The notes beneath the pieces were generated by a model, which was not told where the DNA came from, searched no databases, and saw only the letters and a list, made by a program, of their open reading frames with translations. Position numbers and translations under genes: made by a program. Below are positions 17,924-25,325 of a DNA stretch of 34,372 nt, piece after piece; within the stretch, counting starts at the first letter, position 1; every line of letters starts with the position of its first letter. The stretch comes from Chloroflexota bacterium (lineage in GTDB: Bacteria > Chloroflexota > Anaerolineae > DTLA01), in NCBI GenBank assembly GCA_014360805.1, contig JACIWU010000032.1, positions 1 to 34,372 on the forward strand, read 5' to 3'.

Positions 17924-18133
17924 ATGAGAACGTGGCGCACGACATCTCTCCGGACTTTGGCGCTCACGGCGGTTTTCGGCATGGCGCAGGTTGGGGCGGC
18001 GTTGTTGCTCGCCCAGCGGTTTGAGCCGTATCGCCCGGTGGGCGGACTGGGGCGCGCGCTTCTGGTGGGGCTGGCGCTGCTGTTGGCGGTCGCCGAGATG
18101 CTGGCGGCAGTCGGAGGGGCCAGGGCCGATTAG
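17924..18133 (+). CDS. small two-helix membrane protein
   Basis: A 69-residue protein with two predicted membrane helices (about 8-30 and 40-64) joined by a short RFEPYRPVGGLG loop. It is preceded by a perfect GGAGG six bases before ATG 17924 and followed by a strong terminator, which supports a real gene despite its size. No family is recognised. It lies alone between the unknown operon and the inositol-type operon. Confidence 0.6.
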   Translation: MRTWRTTSLRTLALTAVFGMAQVGAALLLAQRFEPYRPVGGLGRALLVGLALLLAVAEMLAAVGGARAD

Positions 18134-18158
18134 CCCCCACGACAGGCTAGGCCGGTTC

Positions 18159-18192
18159 AACAGGCGAGGAGATCGCATCCTCGCCTGTTTTC
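18159..18192 (+). terminator. rho-independent terminator upstream of the iol-type operon
   Basis: An 11-bp perfect stem (ACAGGCGAGGA / TCCTCGCCTGT), loop GATCGCA and T-rich tail lie 26 bases after the small membrane protein. It insulates the regulated promoter at 18211. Confidence 0.88.
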
Positions 18193-18210
18193 GTTGGGCA
18201 AGTGATTTTC

Positions 18211-18239
18211 TTGACAAATGGGCAGGCCCGTGCTATACT
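18211..18239 (+). promoter_or_regulatory. near-consensus promoter of the plus-strand iol-type operon
   Basis: A perfect -35 TTGACA (18211-18216), 17-bp spacer and -10 TATACT (18234-18239). The operator-like palindrome begins 6 bp after the -10. A promoter this strong fits control by repression. Confidence 0.88.
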
Positions 18240-18244
18240 GTCAA

Positions 18245-18258
18245 TGCAAACGTGTGCA
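18245..18258. promoter_or_regulatory. putative LacI-family operator over the transcription start
   Basis: The site TGCAAACGTGTGCA is a near-palindrome around a central CG, with the GCAAACG half-site typical of LacI-family operators. Its core GCAAACGTGTGC (18246-18257) recurs exactly, on the other strand, upstream of the lacI-type gene at 34227-34238, with the same 6-bp distance from the -10. Confidence 0.82.
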
Positions 18259-18324
18259 GCGCGCGTGAGCGTTGCGTAGTCCCGTCCGTGCTAGATTCCA
18301 AACCAACAAGGAGGATGGTTCAAG

Positions 18325-19476
18325 ATGAAGGGACTCGTGCTTACTGCAGATTGGCAACCCCGGCCAGGGTATCCGCTCTCCGAGTTTGAGAAGGCAACAG
18401 GGAAGGCGATCACCGGTAACGCCGTGTGGCGCAACCCGAAACTCGCCGTCAAGGAAGTCCCGAAGCCCGAGATCGCGCCCGACCAGGTGCTCATCCGCGT
18501 GCGGGCGTGCGGCGTGTGCGGGTCCGACATGCATTTCTACGAGACCGACGCGGACAACTATATCCTGTATCCGGGCCTGACCAAGTTTCCCAGCATCCTC
18601 GGCCACGAGTTCTCGGGCGAGATTGTGGAAGTGGGCAGCGCCGTCAAGGACCTCGTCAAGGGCGATTTCGTTACCGCCGAGGAGATGATCTGGTGCGGGC
18701 ACTGCCGACCGTGCCGGGATGGCTATCCCAACCAGTGCAAGAATCTGGAGGAGATCGGGTTCACCATTGACGGGGCGTTCGCCGAGTACATCGCGGTTGG
18801 GGCGAAGTACTGCTGGAAACTGAACGCTCTGCGCGAGCGGTACGATGACGACAAGATCTTTGAAGCCGGGGCGCTGGTGGAGCCTACCTCGGTGGCGTAC
18901 AATGGCATCTTCGCGCGGGCGGGCGGGTTCAAGCCTGGGGCCTATGTGGCGGTGTACGGCGCGGGGCCTATCGGCCTGGCTTCCATTGCCCTCTGCAAGG
19001 CGGCAGGCGCGGCGAAGGTCATCGCCTTTGAGGTCTCGGAGGCCCGCCGCGAACTGGCCAAGAAAGTTGGCGCCGACTACGTGTACGACCCGCGGGCGGT
19101 CAAGCCGAGCGAGGTAGTGATGGAACTCACGGGCGGCGAGGGGGCCGACATGCACGTGGAAGCGGCCGGCGCTCCCTCCAAGACCGTCCCGGAGATGGAA
19201 GCGTCTATGGCGGTGAATGCCCGTATCGTCCAGATTGGGCGCGCCGCCGAGCGAGTCCCGATGTACCTGGAGCATTTCCAGACTCACCACGCCCAGGTCT
19301 TCGGCGCGCAAGGGCATTCGGGCAACGGCACGTTCCCGAACGTCATCCGATTGATGGCGTCGGGGCTGATAGACATGACGCAGATTATCACGGCCCGCTA
19401 CGACCTGGCGAACGTTGTGGACGCCATTCGGCAGTCCACGAGCCGCCAGGACGGCAAGGTCATGGTGCGCATCTAG
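18325..19476 (+). CDS. iolM: scyllo-inosose 3-dehydrogenase-like zinc dehydrogenase (IolM-type)
   Basis: A medium-chain zinc dehydrogenase of 383 residues. In the Thermotoga pathway the IolM enzyme oxidises 2-keto-myo-inositol (inosose) with NAD to a diketo-inositol. Catalytic-zinc residues are Cys65 (GVCGSDMH) and His94-Glu95 (GHEFSG). Structural-zinc Cys are 124, 127, 130 and 138 (CGHCRPC). The Rossmann motif is GAGPIG. From memory of T. maritima TM0412, the unusual N-terminus (LVLTADWQPRPGYPLSEFEK), the AEEM-WCGHCRPC stretch and QGHSGNGTFP near the C-terminus match it closely. The start is ATG 18325 after AGGAGG. It is the first gene of the operon, behind the operator. Orthology is recalled, not computed. 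Confidence 0.82.
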   Translation: MKGLVLTADWQPRPGYPLSEFEKATGKAITGNAVWRNPKLAVKEVPKPEIAPDQVLIRVRACGVCGSDMHFYETDADNYILYPGLTKFPSILGHEFSGEIVEVGSAVKDLVKGDFVTAEEMIWCGHCRPCRDGYPNQCKNLEEIGFTIDGAFAEYIAVGAKYCWKLNALRERYDDDKIFEAGALVEPTSVAYNGIFARAGGFKPGAYVAVYGAGPIGLASIALCKAAGAAKVIAFEVSEARRELAKKVGADYVYDPRAVKPSEVVMELTGGEGADMHVEAAGAPSKTVPEMEASMAVNARIVQIGRAAERVPMYLEHFQTHHAQVFGAQGHSGNGTFPNVIRLMASGLIDMTQIITARYDLANVVDAIRQSTSRQDGKVMVRI

Positions 19477-19483
19477 CGAGGCT

Positions 19484-19523
19484 CTGGGCGGTTCCGGCGG
19501 GGCCGCCCAGTCTCGTTCTTTTC
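19484..19523 (+). terminator. stem-loop with T-rich tail inside the operon (possible attenuator)
   Basis: CTGGGCGG pairs with CCGCCCAG across an 11-base loop (19484-19510), followed by the T/C-rich tail TCTCGTTCTTTTC. It lies between iolM and the next gene on the same strand, so partial termination or 3'-end protection is more likely than full termination. Confidence 0.45.
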
Positions 19524-19536
19524 GGTGAGGGGCTGC

Positions 19537-20277
19537 ATGGAGATCATCGTGCTGGGGTCGGGGACGGGGTATCCAAACCCGCGCCGCGTTCCGCCTGGCC
19601 TGCTGGTGCGCGTGGGCGAGTGCCCGCTGCTGTGTGACGCAGGCTCGGGCACGCTGCACCGGCTGCTGCGGGCGGGCGTGGATGTGGGCGCATTGGAGTA
19701 CGTGCTGTTCACGCATTCGCATTCGGACCACTGCGCCGACCTGATTCCCATGCTCCAGGCCTTCGCCCTGATGCGCCGGACGCGGCCGCTGCATGTGATC
19801 GCGTCGTCGGCGTATCTGGGCTGGATGCGCGCGATGGTGGATTTGAACCCATGGGCGCGGCCGTCTCTGTACGAACTCCGCGAAGTGGACATAACACGCG
19901 GACAGTTCGCGGGCCCCGGCTGGACGGTTGACGCCGCGCCGTCGGACCACACGCCGGAATCGCTGGCGTTCCGCTTGCACGCGGAGGGCAAGACGGTTGT
20001 GTACACGGGCGACGCCAGCCCAGGGCACCACCTCGTCTCGTTCGCCCGCGAGGCCGACTTGCTCATTGCCGAATGCTCGTTCCCCGACGAGTCGGCCGAA
20101 CCGTATCATCTCACGCCGACCAGCGCCGGCACGCTAGCCGAGGAGGCGCGGGTCGGGCATCTCGTTCTCACCCATTTCTATCCGCCGTGCGACCGCGTGG
20201 ATGTGGCGGCTGTCGCGGCGAAGGTCTATTCGGGCCCAATCACTGTGGCGCAGGACGGTCTGGTTCTGCGCATCTGA
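19537..20277 (+). CDS. MBL-fold metallo-hydrolase (RNase Z/AtsA-like group)
   Basis: A 246-residue metallo-beta-lactamase fold protein. The zinc motif FTHSHSDHCAD places His60, His62, Asp64 and His65. Later ligands are probably the TGDAS Asp and the LTHFYP His. The N-terminus (IIVLGSGTGYPNP) and the overall length resemble the short ribonuclease Z-like hydrolases that act on diverse esters and lactones. I chose ATG 19537 because the GTG at 19525 overlaps the Shine-Dalgarno GAGGGG. It sits between the IolM-like gene and a second dehydrogenase, so a lactone or ring-opening hydrolysis in the same pathway is plausible. The substrate cannot be read from sequence. Confidence 0.82.
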   Translation: MEIIVLGSGTGYPNPRRVPPGLLVRVGECPLLCDAGSGTLHRLLRAGVDVGALEYVLFTHSHSDHCADLIPMLQAFALMRRTRPLHVIASSAYLGWMRAMVDLNPWARPSLYELREVDITRGQFAGPGWTVDAAPSDHTPESLAFRLHAEGKTVVYTGDASPGHHLVSFAREADLLIAECSFPDESAEPYHLTPTSAGTLAEEARVGHLVLTHFYPPCDRVDVAAVAAKVYSGPITVAQDGLVLRI

Positions 20278-20293
20278 AGGAGGTGCGAATCGT

Positions 20294-21319
20294 ATGGAAA
20301 AGACCATGTTGGCCGCCGTGTTTGAAGGCCAGGGCAAACTCAGCCTGCGGGAAGTTCCTGTGCCGAAGGTAGCGAATCCCGACGACGTGCTGCTGGAGGT
20401 GGAAGCGGCAGGGGTCTGCGGCACCGACTTGCACATCCTGGAGGTGCCGCCCGGACATCCCGCGACGCCCGGCGCCATCCTGGGACACGAGTATGTGGGG
20501 CGGGTGCTGGAGACGGGCAGCGCGGTCTCCACGGTGCAGCCGGGCGACCGCGTGGTGGTGGCCCCCAACCTGTACTGCGGAATCTGCGGGCCGTGCACCA
20601 GCGGGCGGCCCAATCAGTGCGAGCACTTCACAACCCTGGGAATCTACCTGAACGGCGGATTCGCCCGTTACAACGTCGCGCCGGAGCGAGCGCTGTTCAA
20701 GGTGGCGCCGACTTTGCCCCCGCAGGAGGCGGTGTACGTAGAACTCCTCTCGTGCGTCGTCGGGGGCACGGAGAAGGTGCGCTTGCAGCCGGGGGAAACG
20801 GTCGCCATCCTGGGCGCGGGACCGGTGGGCCTCATGTTTGAGTTGGTGTTCAAGGCGGCGGGCGCGGGCAAGATCATCATGACCGACATCGCGCCCTATC
20901 GCCTGGACCACGCGCGAAAACTGGGCGCCGATGTGGTGGTGAACGTCAAGGAGCAGGACCCCGTCGCCGTTACCCGCGAGGCGACGGACGGGCGCGGGGT
21001 GGACGTGGTCGTGGATGCGGTCGGTTCGCTGCTGCCCCAGGCGATAGAGCAGGCAGCGGTGGGCGGCAAGATCGTGCTGTTCGGCATGAACCAGCAGGCT
21101 TACCCGCAGGTGCACCAGTTTGACATCACGCGCAAGGAACTGACTGTCATGGGCACATACATCGGCATCAACACGTTCCCCAAGGCGATTCGCATGCTGG
21201 AGAGCGGCGTGGTGAAGCCGTCGGCGCTGACGACGCACACCCTGCCCCTGGCGCGCATCCTGGATGGCATTGCCGCTCTGCGCGCGGGCGAGGGCATCAA
21301 AGTGGTGGTTACGCCGTAG
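20294..21319 (+). CDS. zinc-dependent medium-chain dehydrogenase (threonine/sorbitol dehydrogenase-like)
   Basis: A 341-residue NAD(P)-dependent sugar or polyol dehydrogenase. Catalytic-zinc residues are Cys42 (GVCGTDLH) and His65-Glu66 (GHEYVG). Structural-zinc Cys are 95, 98, 101 and 109 (CGICGPC). The Rossmann motif is GAGPVG. It starts at ATG 20294 after AAGGAGG, 16 bases after the MBL stop. It differs clearly from the IolM-like protein, so it is not a recent duplicate. Possible jobs are oxidation of another inositol isomer or reduction of a keto-acid intermediate. I assign no symbol. Confidence 0.85.
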   Translation: MEKTMLAAVFEGQGKLSLREVPVPKVANPDDVLLEVEAAGVCGTDLHILEVPPGHPATPGAILGHEYVGRVLETGSAVSTVQPGDRVVVAPNLYCGICGPCTSGRPNQCEHFTTLGIYLNGGFARYNVAPERALFKVAPTLPPQEAVYVELLSCVVGGTEKVRLQPGETVAILGAGPVGLMFELVFKAAGAGKIIMTDIAPYRLDHARKLGADVVVNVKEQDPVAVTREATDGRGVDVVVDAVGSLLPQAIEQAAVGGKIVLFGMNQQAYPQVHQFDITRKELTVMGTYIGINTFPKAIRMLESGVVKPSALTTHTLPLARILDGIAALRAGEGIKVVVTP

Positions 21320-21351
21320 TCGGAAAAACTCACAGAGCAAGGAGATCGGAA

Positions 21352-22338
21352 ATGAGCACGCAAAAATGGGAACTGCCCCCCAAGGGCGGGCACATGGATT
21401 TGCCCACGCAAGTCTATTTGCAGAATATGACCTGGAAGCAGATTGAGGAGCGCCTGAAGAAGAACGACCTCATCATCGTTCCCGTCGGCTCCACCGAGGC
21501 GCACGGCCCGCACGCCTGCCTGGGCGAGGACACGTTCCTGGTTACCCGCATGGCCGAGGCCGTCGCCCTTCGCACGGGCTGCACCGTGGCCCAGCCGATC
21601 TGGTACGGCTCGCATCCGTATCATCACATGGGCATGCCCGGAACCATCATCGTCCCCGAGGAGATCTTCGTGGGGCAACTGAAGGCGGTGATGGCCGGGC
21701 TGTGGAACATGGGCTTCCGCAAGCAGATTCTGCTCAACGGCCACGGCCAGGAATACGTCATCCCCACCGCCATTCACCAGTTCGCCAAGACGTACCAGGT
21801 GCCCGGCGTGTTCGTCAACCTGAACTGGTACCACGCGATCCCCGATCACTTCAAGACGAAGGCCGAGGGTGGCCCCTACGAGACCAACTTCATCCATGCG
21901 GACGAAGTGGAAACTTCTTGGTCGCTGGTGCTGTTCCCCGAGTTGATGGACATGAGCGCCGTGGTGGACACGCAGCCCACGAGTTTCCTGGGCGACAAGA
22001 TGGCCAAGCACGTGGACAAGGCCGGCAACCTGCTCCACAGGCCCATCGCCTGGTACGGGCAGGTGGGGCTGGGGCCGATTGAGGTGGCGGCCTACAAGCC
22101 CGGCGTGGTGGGCAAGGCCAGCCTGGCCGACCCGAACAAGGCCAAGCCCGGCGTGGAGGCGCTGCTGGACTACATGGTGGAGTTGGTGAACGACATCATG
22201 GAGCGATTCCCCGCAGGGGTGCTGCCGCCGATTGACCAGATCACCCAGCGGCGGCGCGACGAGATTGAAGCCGCCATCAAAGGCCCGCTGGCCGAAGGCG
22301 GTTGCAGCATCTACGCGCTGGCCTATCCGCCAGCCTAG
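21352..22338 (+). CDS. iolN: creatininase-family hydrolase, likely 3-dehydro-scyllo-inosose hydrolase (IolN-type)
   Basis: A 328-residue protein of the creatininase superfamily of metal-dependent amidohydrolase-like enzymes. Likely metal ligands are Glu49, His51 and Asp60 (GSTEAHGPHACLGED) and His131 with Glu134 in LNGHGQE, where creatininases usually have NGHGGN. In T. maritima, TM0413 (IolN) hydrolyses the diketo-inositol made by IolM to 5-keto-L-gluconate; I recall it as a creatininase-family member. The neighbours iolM and iolO support this role. The start ATG 21352 has AAGGAG 7 bases upstream. If the context were misleading, it could be another creatininase-like amidase. Confidence 0.75.
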   Translation: MSTQKWELPPKGGHMDLPTQVYLQNMTWKQIEERLKKNDLIIVPVGSTEAHGPHACLGEDTFLVTRMAEAVALRTGCTVAQPIWYGSHPYHHMGMPGTIIVPEEIFVGQLKAVMAGLWNMGFRKQILLNGHGQEYVIPTAIHQFAKTYQVPGVFVNLNWYHAIPDHFKTKAEGGPYETNFIHADEVETSWSLVLFPELMDMSAVVDTQPTSFLGDKMAKHVDKAGNLLHRPIAWYGQVGLGPIEVAAYKPGVVGKASLADPNKAKPGVEALLDYMVELVNDIMERFPAGVLPPIDQITQRRRDEIEAAIKGPLAEGGCSIYALAYPPA

Positions 22339-22351
22339 CGACCCGGCAACA

Positions 22352-22382
22352 CGAGGCCGGCAATCGCCGGCCTCGCCTTTTG
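22352..22382 (+). terminator. GC-rich hairpin with short T run inside the operon
   Basis: CGAGGCCGGC pairs perfectly with GCCGGCCTCG around an AATC loop and is followed by CCTTTTG. It lies between the IolN-like and IolO-like genes in the same direction, so it may attenuate expression of the two downstream epimerase genes. Confidence 0.6.
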
Positions 22383-22411
22383 TCGCAGGGCGCGCATCCG
22401 CGAGGAGGGCT

Positions 22412-23221
22412 ATGAAGAAAGCCATCGTCGTTTCCACCCACGCGGCGCAATTCAACGCGGTCGCATTCAAGGGCGATCTGGAGGCCAACCTGGCGCGCAT
22501 CGCGTCTCTGGGCTATGATGGCGCCGAACTGGCCATCCGCGACCCGCGCGCCGTGGACGCGGAGGCCCTCGCCGACCTGATTCGCAAGTACGGCCTGGAA
22601 GTGCCTGCCATCGGCACGGGCCAGGCATGGGGCGAGGAGGGGCTATCGTTCACGGATCCGAACCCCGTCGTGCGGCGCGCTGCCGTGGAGCGGGTGAAGA
22701 GCCACGTGCCGGTGGCGGCCAAGTTCGGCGCGGTCATCATCATCGGCCTGCTGCGGGGCATCGTGAGGCCGGGCGTGGCGCACGCGCAGGCGTGGGCCTG
22801 GATGACCGAGGCTCTGCGCGAGTGCGCGGGGGCGGCGCTGGCGGCGGGCGTGAGGATTGCGGTGGAGCCGATCAACCGCTACGAGACCACGCTTGTGAAT
22901 ACCGCCGCCGACGGCCTGGCCCTGCTGGAGCAAGTCGGGATGCCCAATCTCGGCCTGCTCCTGGATACGTTCCACATGAACATTGAGGAGCCCGACATCC
23001 ACAGGAGCATCCGCGCGGTTGCGCCCCGACTGTTCCATTTCCACGTGGCCGACTCCAACCGCTGGTATCCGGGGGCGGGCCACCTGGATTTCCCGGCCAT
23101 CGTGGCGACGCTGCGCGAGGTGGGGTACGACGGCTACATCTCGGTGGAGGCGATGCCCGTGCCCGATGGGGACACCTGCGCCGCCGAGGCCATCAAGGCG
23201 ATGCGCTCCTGGGGGCTGTAG
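22412..23221 (+). CDS. iolO: 5-keto-L-gluconate epimerase-like TIM-barrel enzyme (IolO-type)
   Basis: A 269-residue xylose isomerase-like TIM barrel. In T. maritima, IolO (TM0416) converts 5-keto-L-gluconate to D-tagaturonate. The likely metal and catalytic residues are Glu152 (VEPINRYE), Asp185 and His188 (LLDTFHMNIEE), His211 (HFHVADSNR) and Glu246 (SVEAMP). From memory of TM0416, the segments NAVAFKGDL, ELAIRDP, IGTGQA and VIIIGLLRG match it closely. The start is ATG 22412 with GAGGAG upstream; longer in-frame starts lie inside iolN. The stop is 15 bases before the UxaE-like start. Confidence 0.82.
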   Translation: MKKAIVVSTHAAQFNAVAFKGDLEANLARIASLGYDGAELAIRDPRAVDAEALADLIRKYGLEVPAIGTGQAWGEEGLSFTDPNPVVRRAAVERVKSHVPVAAKFGAVIIIGLLRGIVRPGVAHAQAWAWMTEALRECAGAALAAGVRIAVEPINRYETTLVNTAADGLALLEQVGMPNLGLLLDTFHMNIEEPDIHRSIRAVAPRLFHFHVADSNRWYPGAGHLDFPAIVATLREVGYDGYISVEAMPVPDGDTCAAEAIKAMRSWGL

Positions 23222-23236
23222 GGCGGGGAGGTGAAC

Positions 23237-24796
23237 ATGGAGGAGTTGCTGGTTCGGCTGCTCAAGGCGCCCGCGGTAGGCTACGTGCAGGAGGACTACC
23301 GCGCCGGCCTGGCGGAAAGGCTAGGCCTTCTCGTCGGGGGCGACGTGTACGCGCAGGCCATCGCGGCCTCGCCAGACGGCCTGTTCTTCCTGTGGCGCGG
23401 CGGCGGAGGCAAGCGGCTGGCCTGGCTGCGCACGGAGCCGGGGCGGGAGATGGCGGGGGACATCCATCCGATTGACTGGGGCGGGCACGTGCTGTATCTG
23501 ACCACGGCCCCCCTTTCTCACGACAACCTGAAGGTCTTGCGGCGGCATCTGCCCTTCCTGTCGCCGCGCGTGGCGGGGCTGCGCGGCTCGTTCGGGTTCG
23601 GCGACCGCATCGGCGTGGCGACGCCCGGGCACGTGCGCGCGGCGCGGCGGAGCGGCCTGGTGCCGTTCTTCGCGCAGCAGTCCATCCGCGAGATGGCCCG
23701 CACCGAGCGCACGCCGCAAGGGGTGATGGACGACGCCATCTGGGGCGTGTTCCAGGCGGGCTGGGATAGGGATTTCGGAGCCGACGCGGATCATCTGAAG
23801 ACGCCCGAGGATGTGGCGGCTTGCGCGGCGGCAGGGTACACCATGTTCACCGTGGATCCGGGCGATCACGTGGACAATCAGGCCGACGTGGCGGACGTCC
23901 CCGCGCTGCGGGAAAGGCTGGAGCGGGCGCCGTGGGGCGCTCTACGCACGTCGTGGCGCGCGCTGGAGGGGCGCTACTCGGGCAAGTCCTGGCGCATAGA
24001 GGCGGGCGTCGTGGTGGAGTTTGACGACGAGCGGCTGGCGCGCGCGGTCGTCAAGTACGGGCGGGCGATCGCCCACACGGCATCGCTGTACGAGCACGTG
24101 CGCGATTGCATGTCGCCGCGCCCCTTTGAACTGGAGATGTCGGTGGACGAGACCGAGGCCCCGACGACGCCCGAAGAGCATTTCTTCATCGCGCAGGAAC
24201 TTCAGCGCCTGGGCGTGGAGTGGGTGAGTCTGGCCCCTCGGTTCGTCGGCAGTTTCCAGAAGGGGATTGATTACATCGGCGACCTCAAGGAGTTTGAGAG
24301 GTCCTTCGCGGCGCACGCGGCCATTGCCCGTCGCGTGGGCCCCTACAAGATCAGCATCCACTCCGGCTCGGACAAGTTCAGCATCTACGGCATCGCGGCG
24401 CGCCACACGGAGGGGCTCCTGCACGTGAAAACCGCCGGCACCAGTTATCTGGAGGCCCTGCGGGTGGCGGCGCACAAGGCCCCCGACCTGTTCCGCGAAA
24501 TCTTGGGGTTTGCGAAGGGGCGCTTTGAGCACGACCGGGCCACCTACGCCATGTCGCCTGCGCTGCGCAACGTGCCCGACCCCGACGCGCTCGCGGACGG
24601 GCAGTTGCCGGGCCTGCTGGAGCAGCCCGACGCGCGCCAGGTGCTCCATGTTACCTTCGGCTCGGTGATGACTCACAGGGAGGGGGGCGAATACCGCTTC
24701 CGCGACCGGCTGGTGGCGATGTTGCTGGCGCACGAGGAGACGTACTACCACGCTCTGGAGCAGCATTTCGTCCGCCACTTTGAGGCGTATGGGTAG
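23237..24796 (+). CDS. uxaE: tagaturonate/fructuronate epimerase (UxaE family)
   Basis: A 519-residue protein that matches my memory of the UxaE family (T. maritima TM0440), which epimerises D-tagaturonate to D-fructuronate and so feeds hexuronate catabolism. Distinctive segments are SFGFGDRIGVATPGHVRAA, FFAQQSIREMARTERTP, DDAIWGVFQAGW, FGADADHLKT, ELEMSVDETE and YKISIHSGSDKFSIY. A cluster of Asp, Glu and His fits metal-dependent epimerisation. I chose ATG 23237 because the GTG at 23231 overlaps the GGGGAGG ribosome site. Being last in the operon, it converts the IolO product. Confidence 0.82.
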   Translation: MEELLVRLLKAPAVGYVQEDYRAGLAERLGLLVGGDVYAQAIAASPDGLFFLWRGGGGKRLAWLRTEPGREMAGDIHPIDWGGHVLYLTTAPLSHDNLKVLRRHLPFLSPRVAGLRGSFGFGDRIGVATPGHVRAARRSGLVPFFAQQSIREMARTERTPQGVMDDAIWGVFQAGWDRDFGADADHLKTPEDVAACAAAGYTMFTVDPGDHVDNQADVADVPALRERLERAPWGALRTSWRALEGRYSGKSWRIEAGVVVEFDDERLARAVVKYGRAIAHTASLYEHVRDCMSPRPFELEMSVDETEAPTTPEEHFFIAQELQRLGVEWVSLAPRFVGSFQKGIDYIGDLKEFERSFAAHAAIARRVGPYKISIHSGSDKFSIYGIAARHTEGLLHVKTAGTSYLEALRVAAHKAPDLFREILGFAKGRFEHDRATYAMSPALRNVPDPDALADGQLPGLLEQPDARQVLHVTFGSVMTHREGGEYRFRDRLVAMLLAHEETYYHALEQHFVRHFEAYG

Positions 24797-25072
24797 CGGG
24801 GTTGGCGCGGGGCTAGACCCCCGCGGTGAGGGGCATTTGGATCGCGAAGGAGACGAAAGCACACGAAAGCCACGAAAAGCACGTCCGCACGCGGGGCGTT
24901 CCCTCTCCCGCGGCGGAAGAAATGGCAGGGGTGACCCACGGGTCGCCCCTGCAGCAAACCGGCCCTCGCAGGGCTTTGCGCGTCTAGCCCGATGCTTCAG
25001 CGTCGGGCGCGGCGGGGCTAAACCCCCGCGGTGAGGGAGAGCGAAGCCCCTTCGGGGCTCCAAGTCGCGGAT
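24797..25072. repeat. non-coding gap between convergent operons, full of palindromic and direct repeats
   Basis: A 26-bp element is present twice in direct orientation (24807-24832 and 25012-25037, one mismatch). Both copies contain a GCGGGGCTA start and the segment CCCCCGCGGTGAGGG. A 28-bp hairpin (24925-24952) has GGGGTGACCC opposite GGGTCGCCCC. AGCCCGATGCTTCAGCGTC (24986-25004) recurs exactly inverted at 34322-34340. A further hairpin, GAAGCCCCTTCGGGGCTCC, lies near 25044-25062. Nothing coding is seen. Confidence 0.75.
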
Positions 25073-25306
25073 TCACGCCGTCAGGGCCAGTGCGGCCACG
25101 GCCTCCTGCGGCAACTCCAGACGGACGAAGTAGTCCACTGGGTACAGGTAATCCTCACCGGATTCGTCAATGACCCTTACATAGCCGTCTTTGGCCGCAG
25201 ACTCATCCTCAAGGAGTTGGTACACTTTGCGCAACTCCAGGTCTTCAGCGCCTTCGTTGCGGATGCAGAGCGCGAATTGAGGCTCCGATTGAGCCTTTCT
25301 AGTCAT
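25073..25306 (-). CDS. small conserved-looking hypothetical protein, 77 residues
   Basis: A small acidic soluble protein. Its segments FALCIRNEG, LELRKVYQLLEDE and VIDESGEDYLYPVDYFV recall a small protein I have seen in Chloroflexota and cyanobacteria genomes, with no known function. The start is ATG 25306, 20 bases downstream of the kinase stop on the same strand, making it the last gene of the minus operon. The YLYP-DYF pattern resembles a compact beta fold. A link to inositol metabolism is doubtful and it may be a passenger. Confidence 0.65.
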   Translation of the reverse strand: MTRKAQSEPQFALCIRNEGAEDLELRKVYQLLEDESAAKDGYVRVIDESGEDYLYPVDYFVRLELPQEAVAALALTA

Positions 25307-25325
25307 CGCTCATCCAGGAATTGGA

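Noticed and set aside
17777-18024. Plus-strand frame spanning the terminator at 17791
   Set aside because: It runs through a terminator and overlaps the small membrane protein in another frame, with no start signal of its own.
18241-20109. 622-codon minus-strand frame
   Set aside because: It runs antisense across the IolM-like and MBL genes, is His/Arg-rich with no recognisable domain, and covers the operator and promoter.
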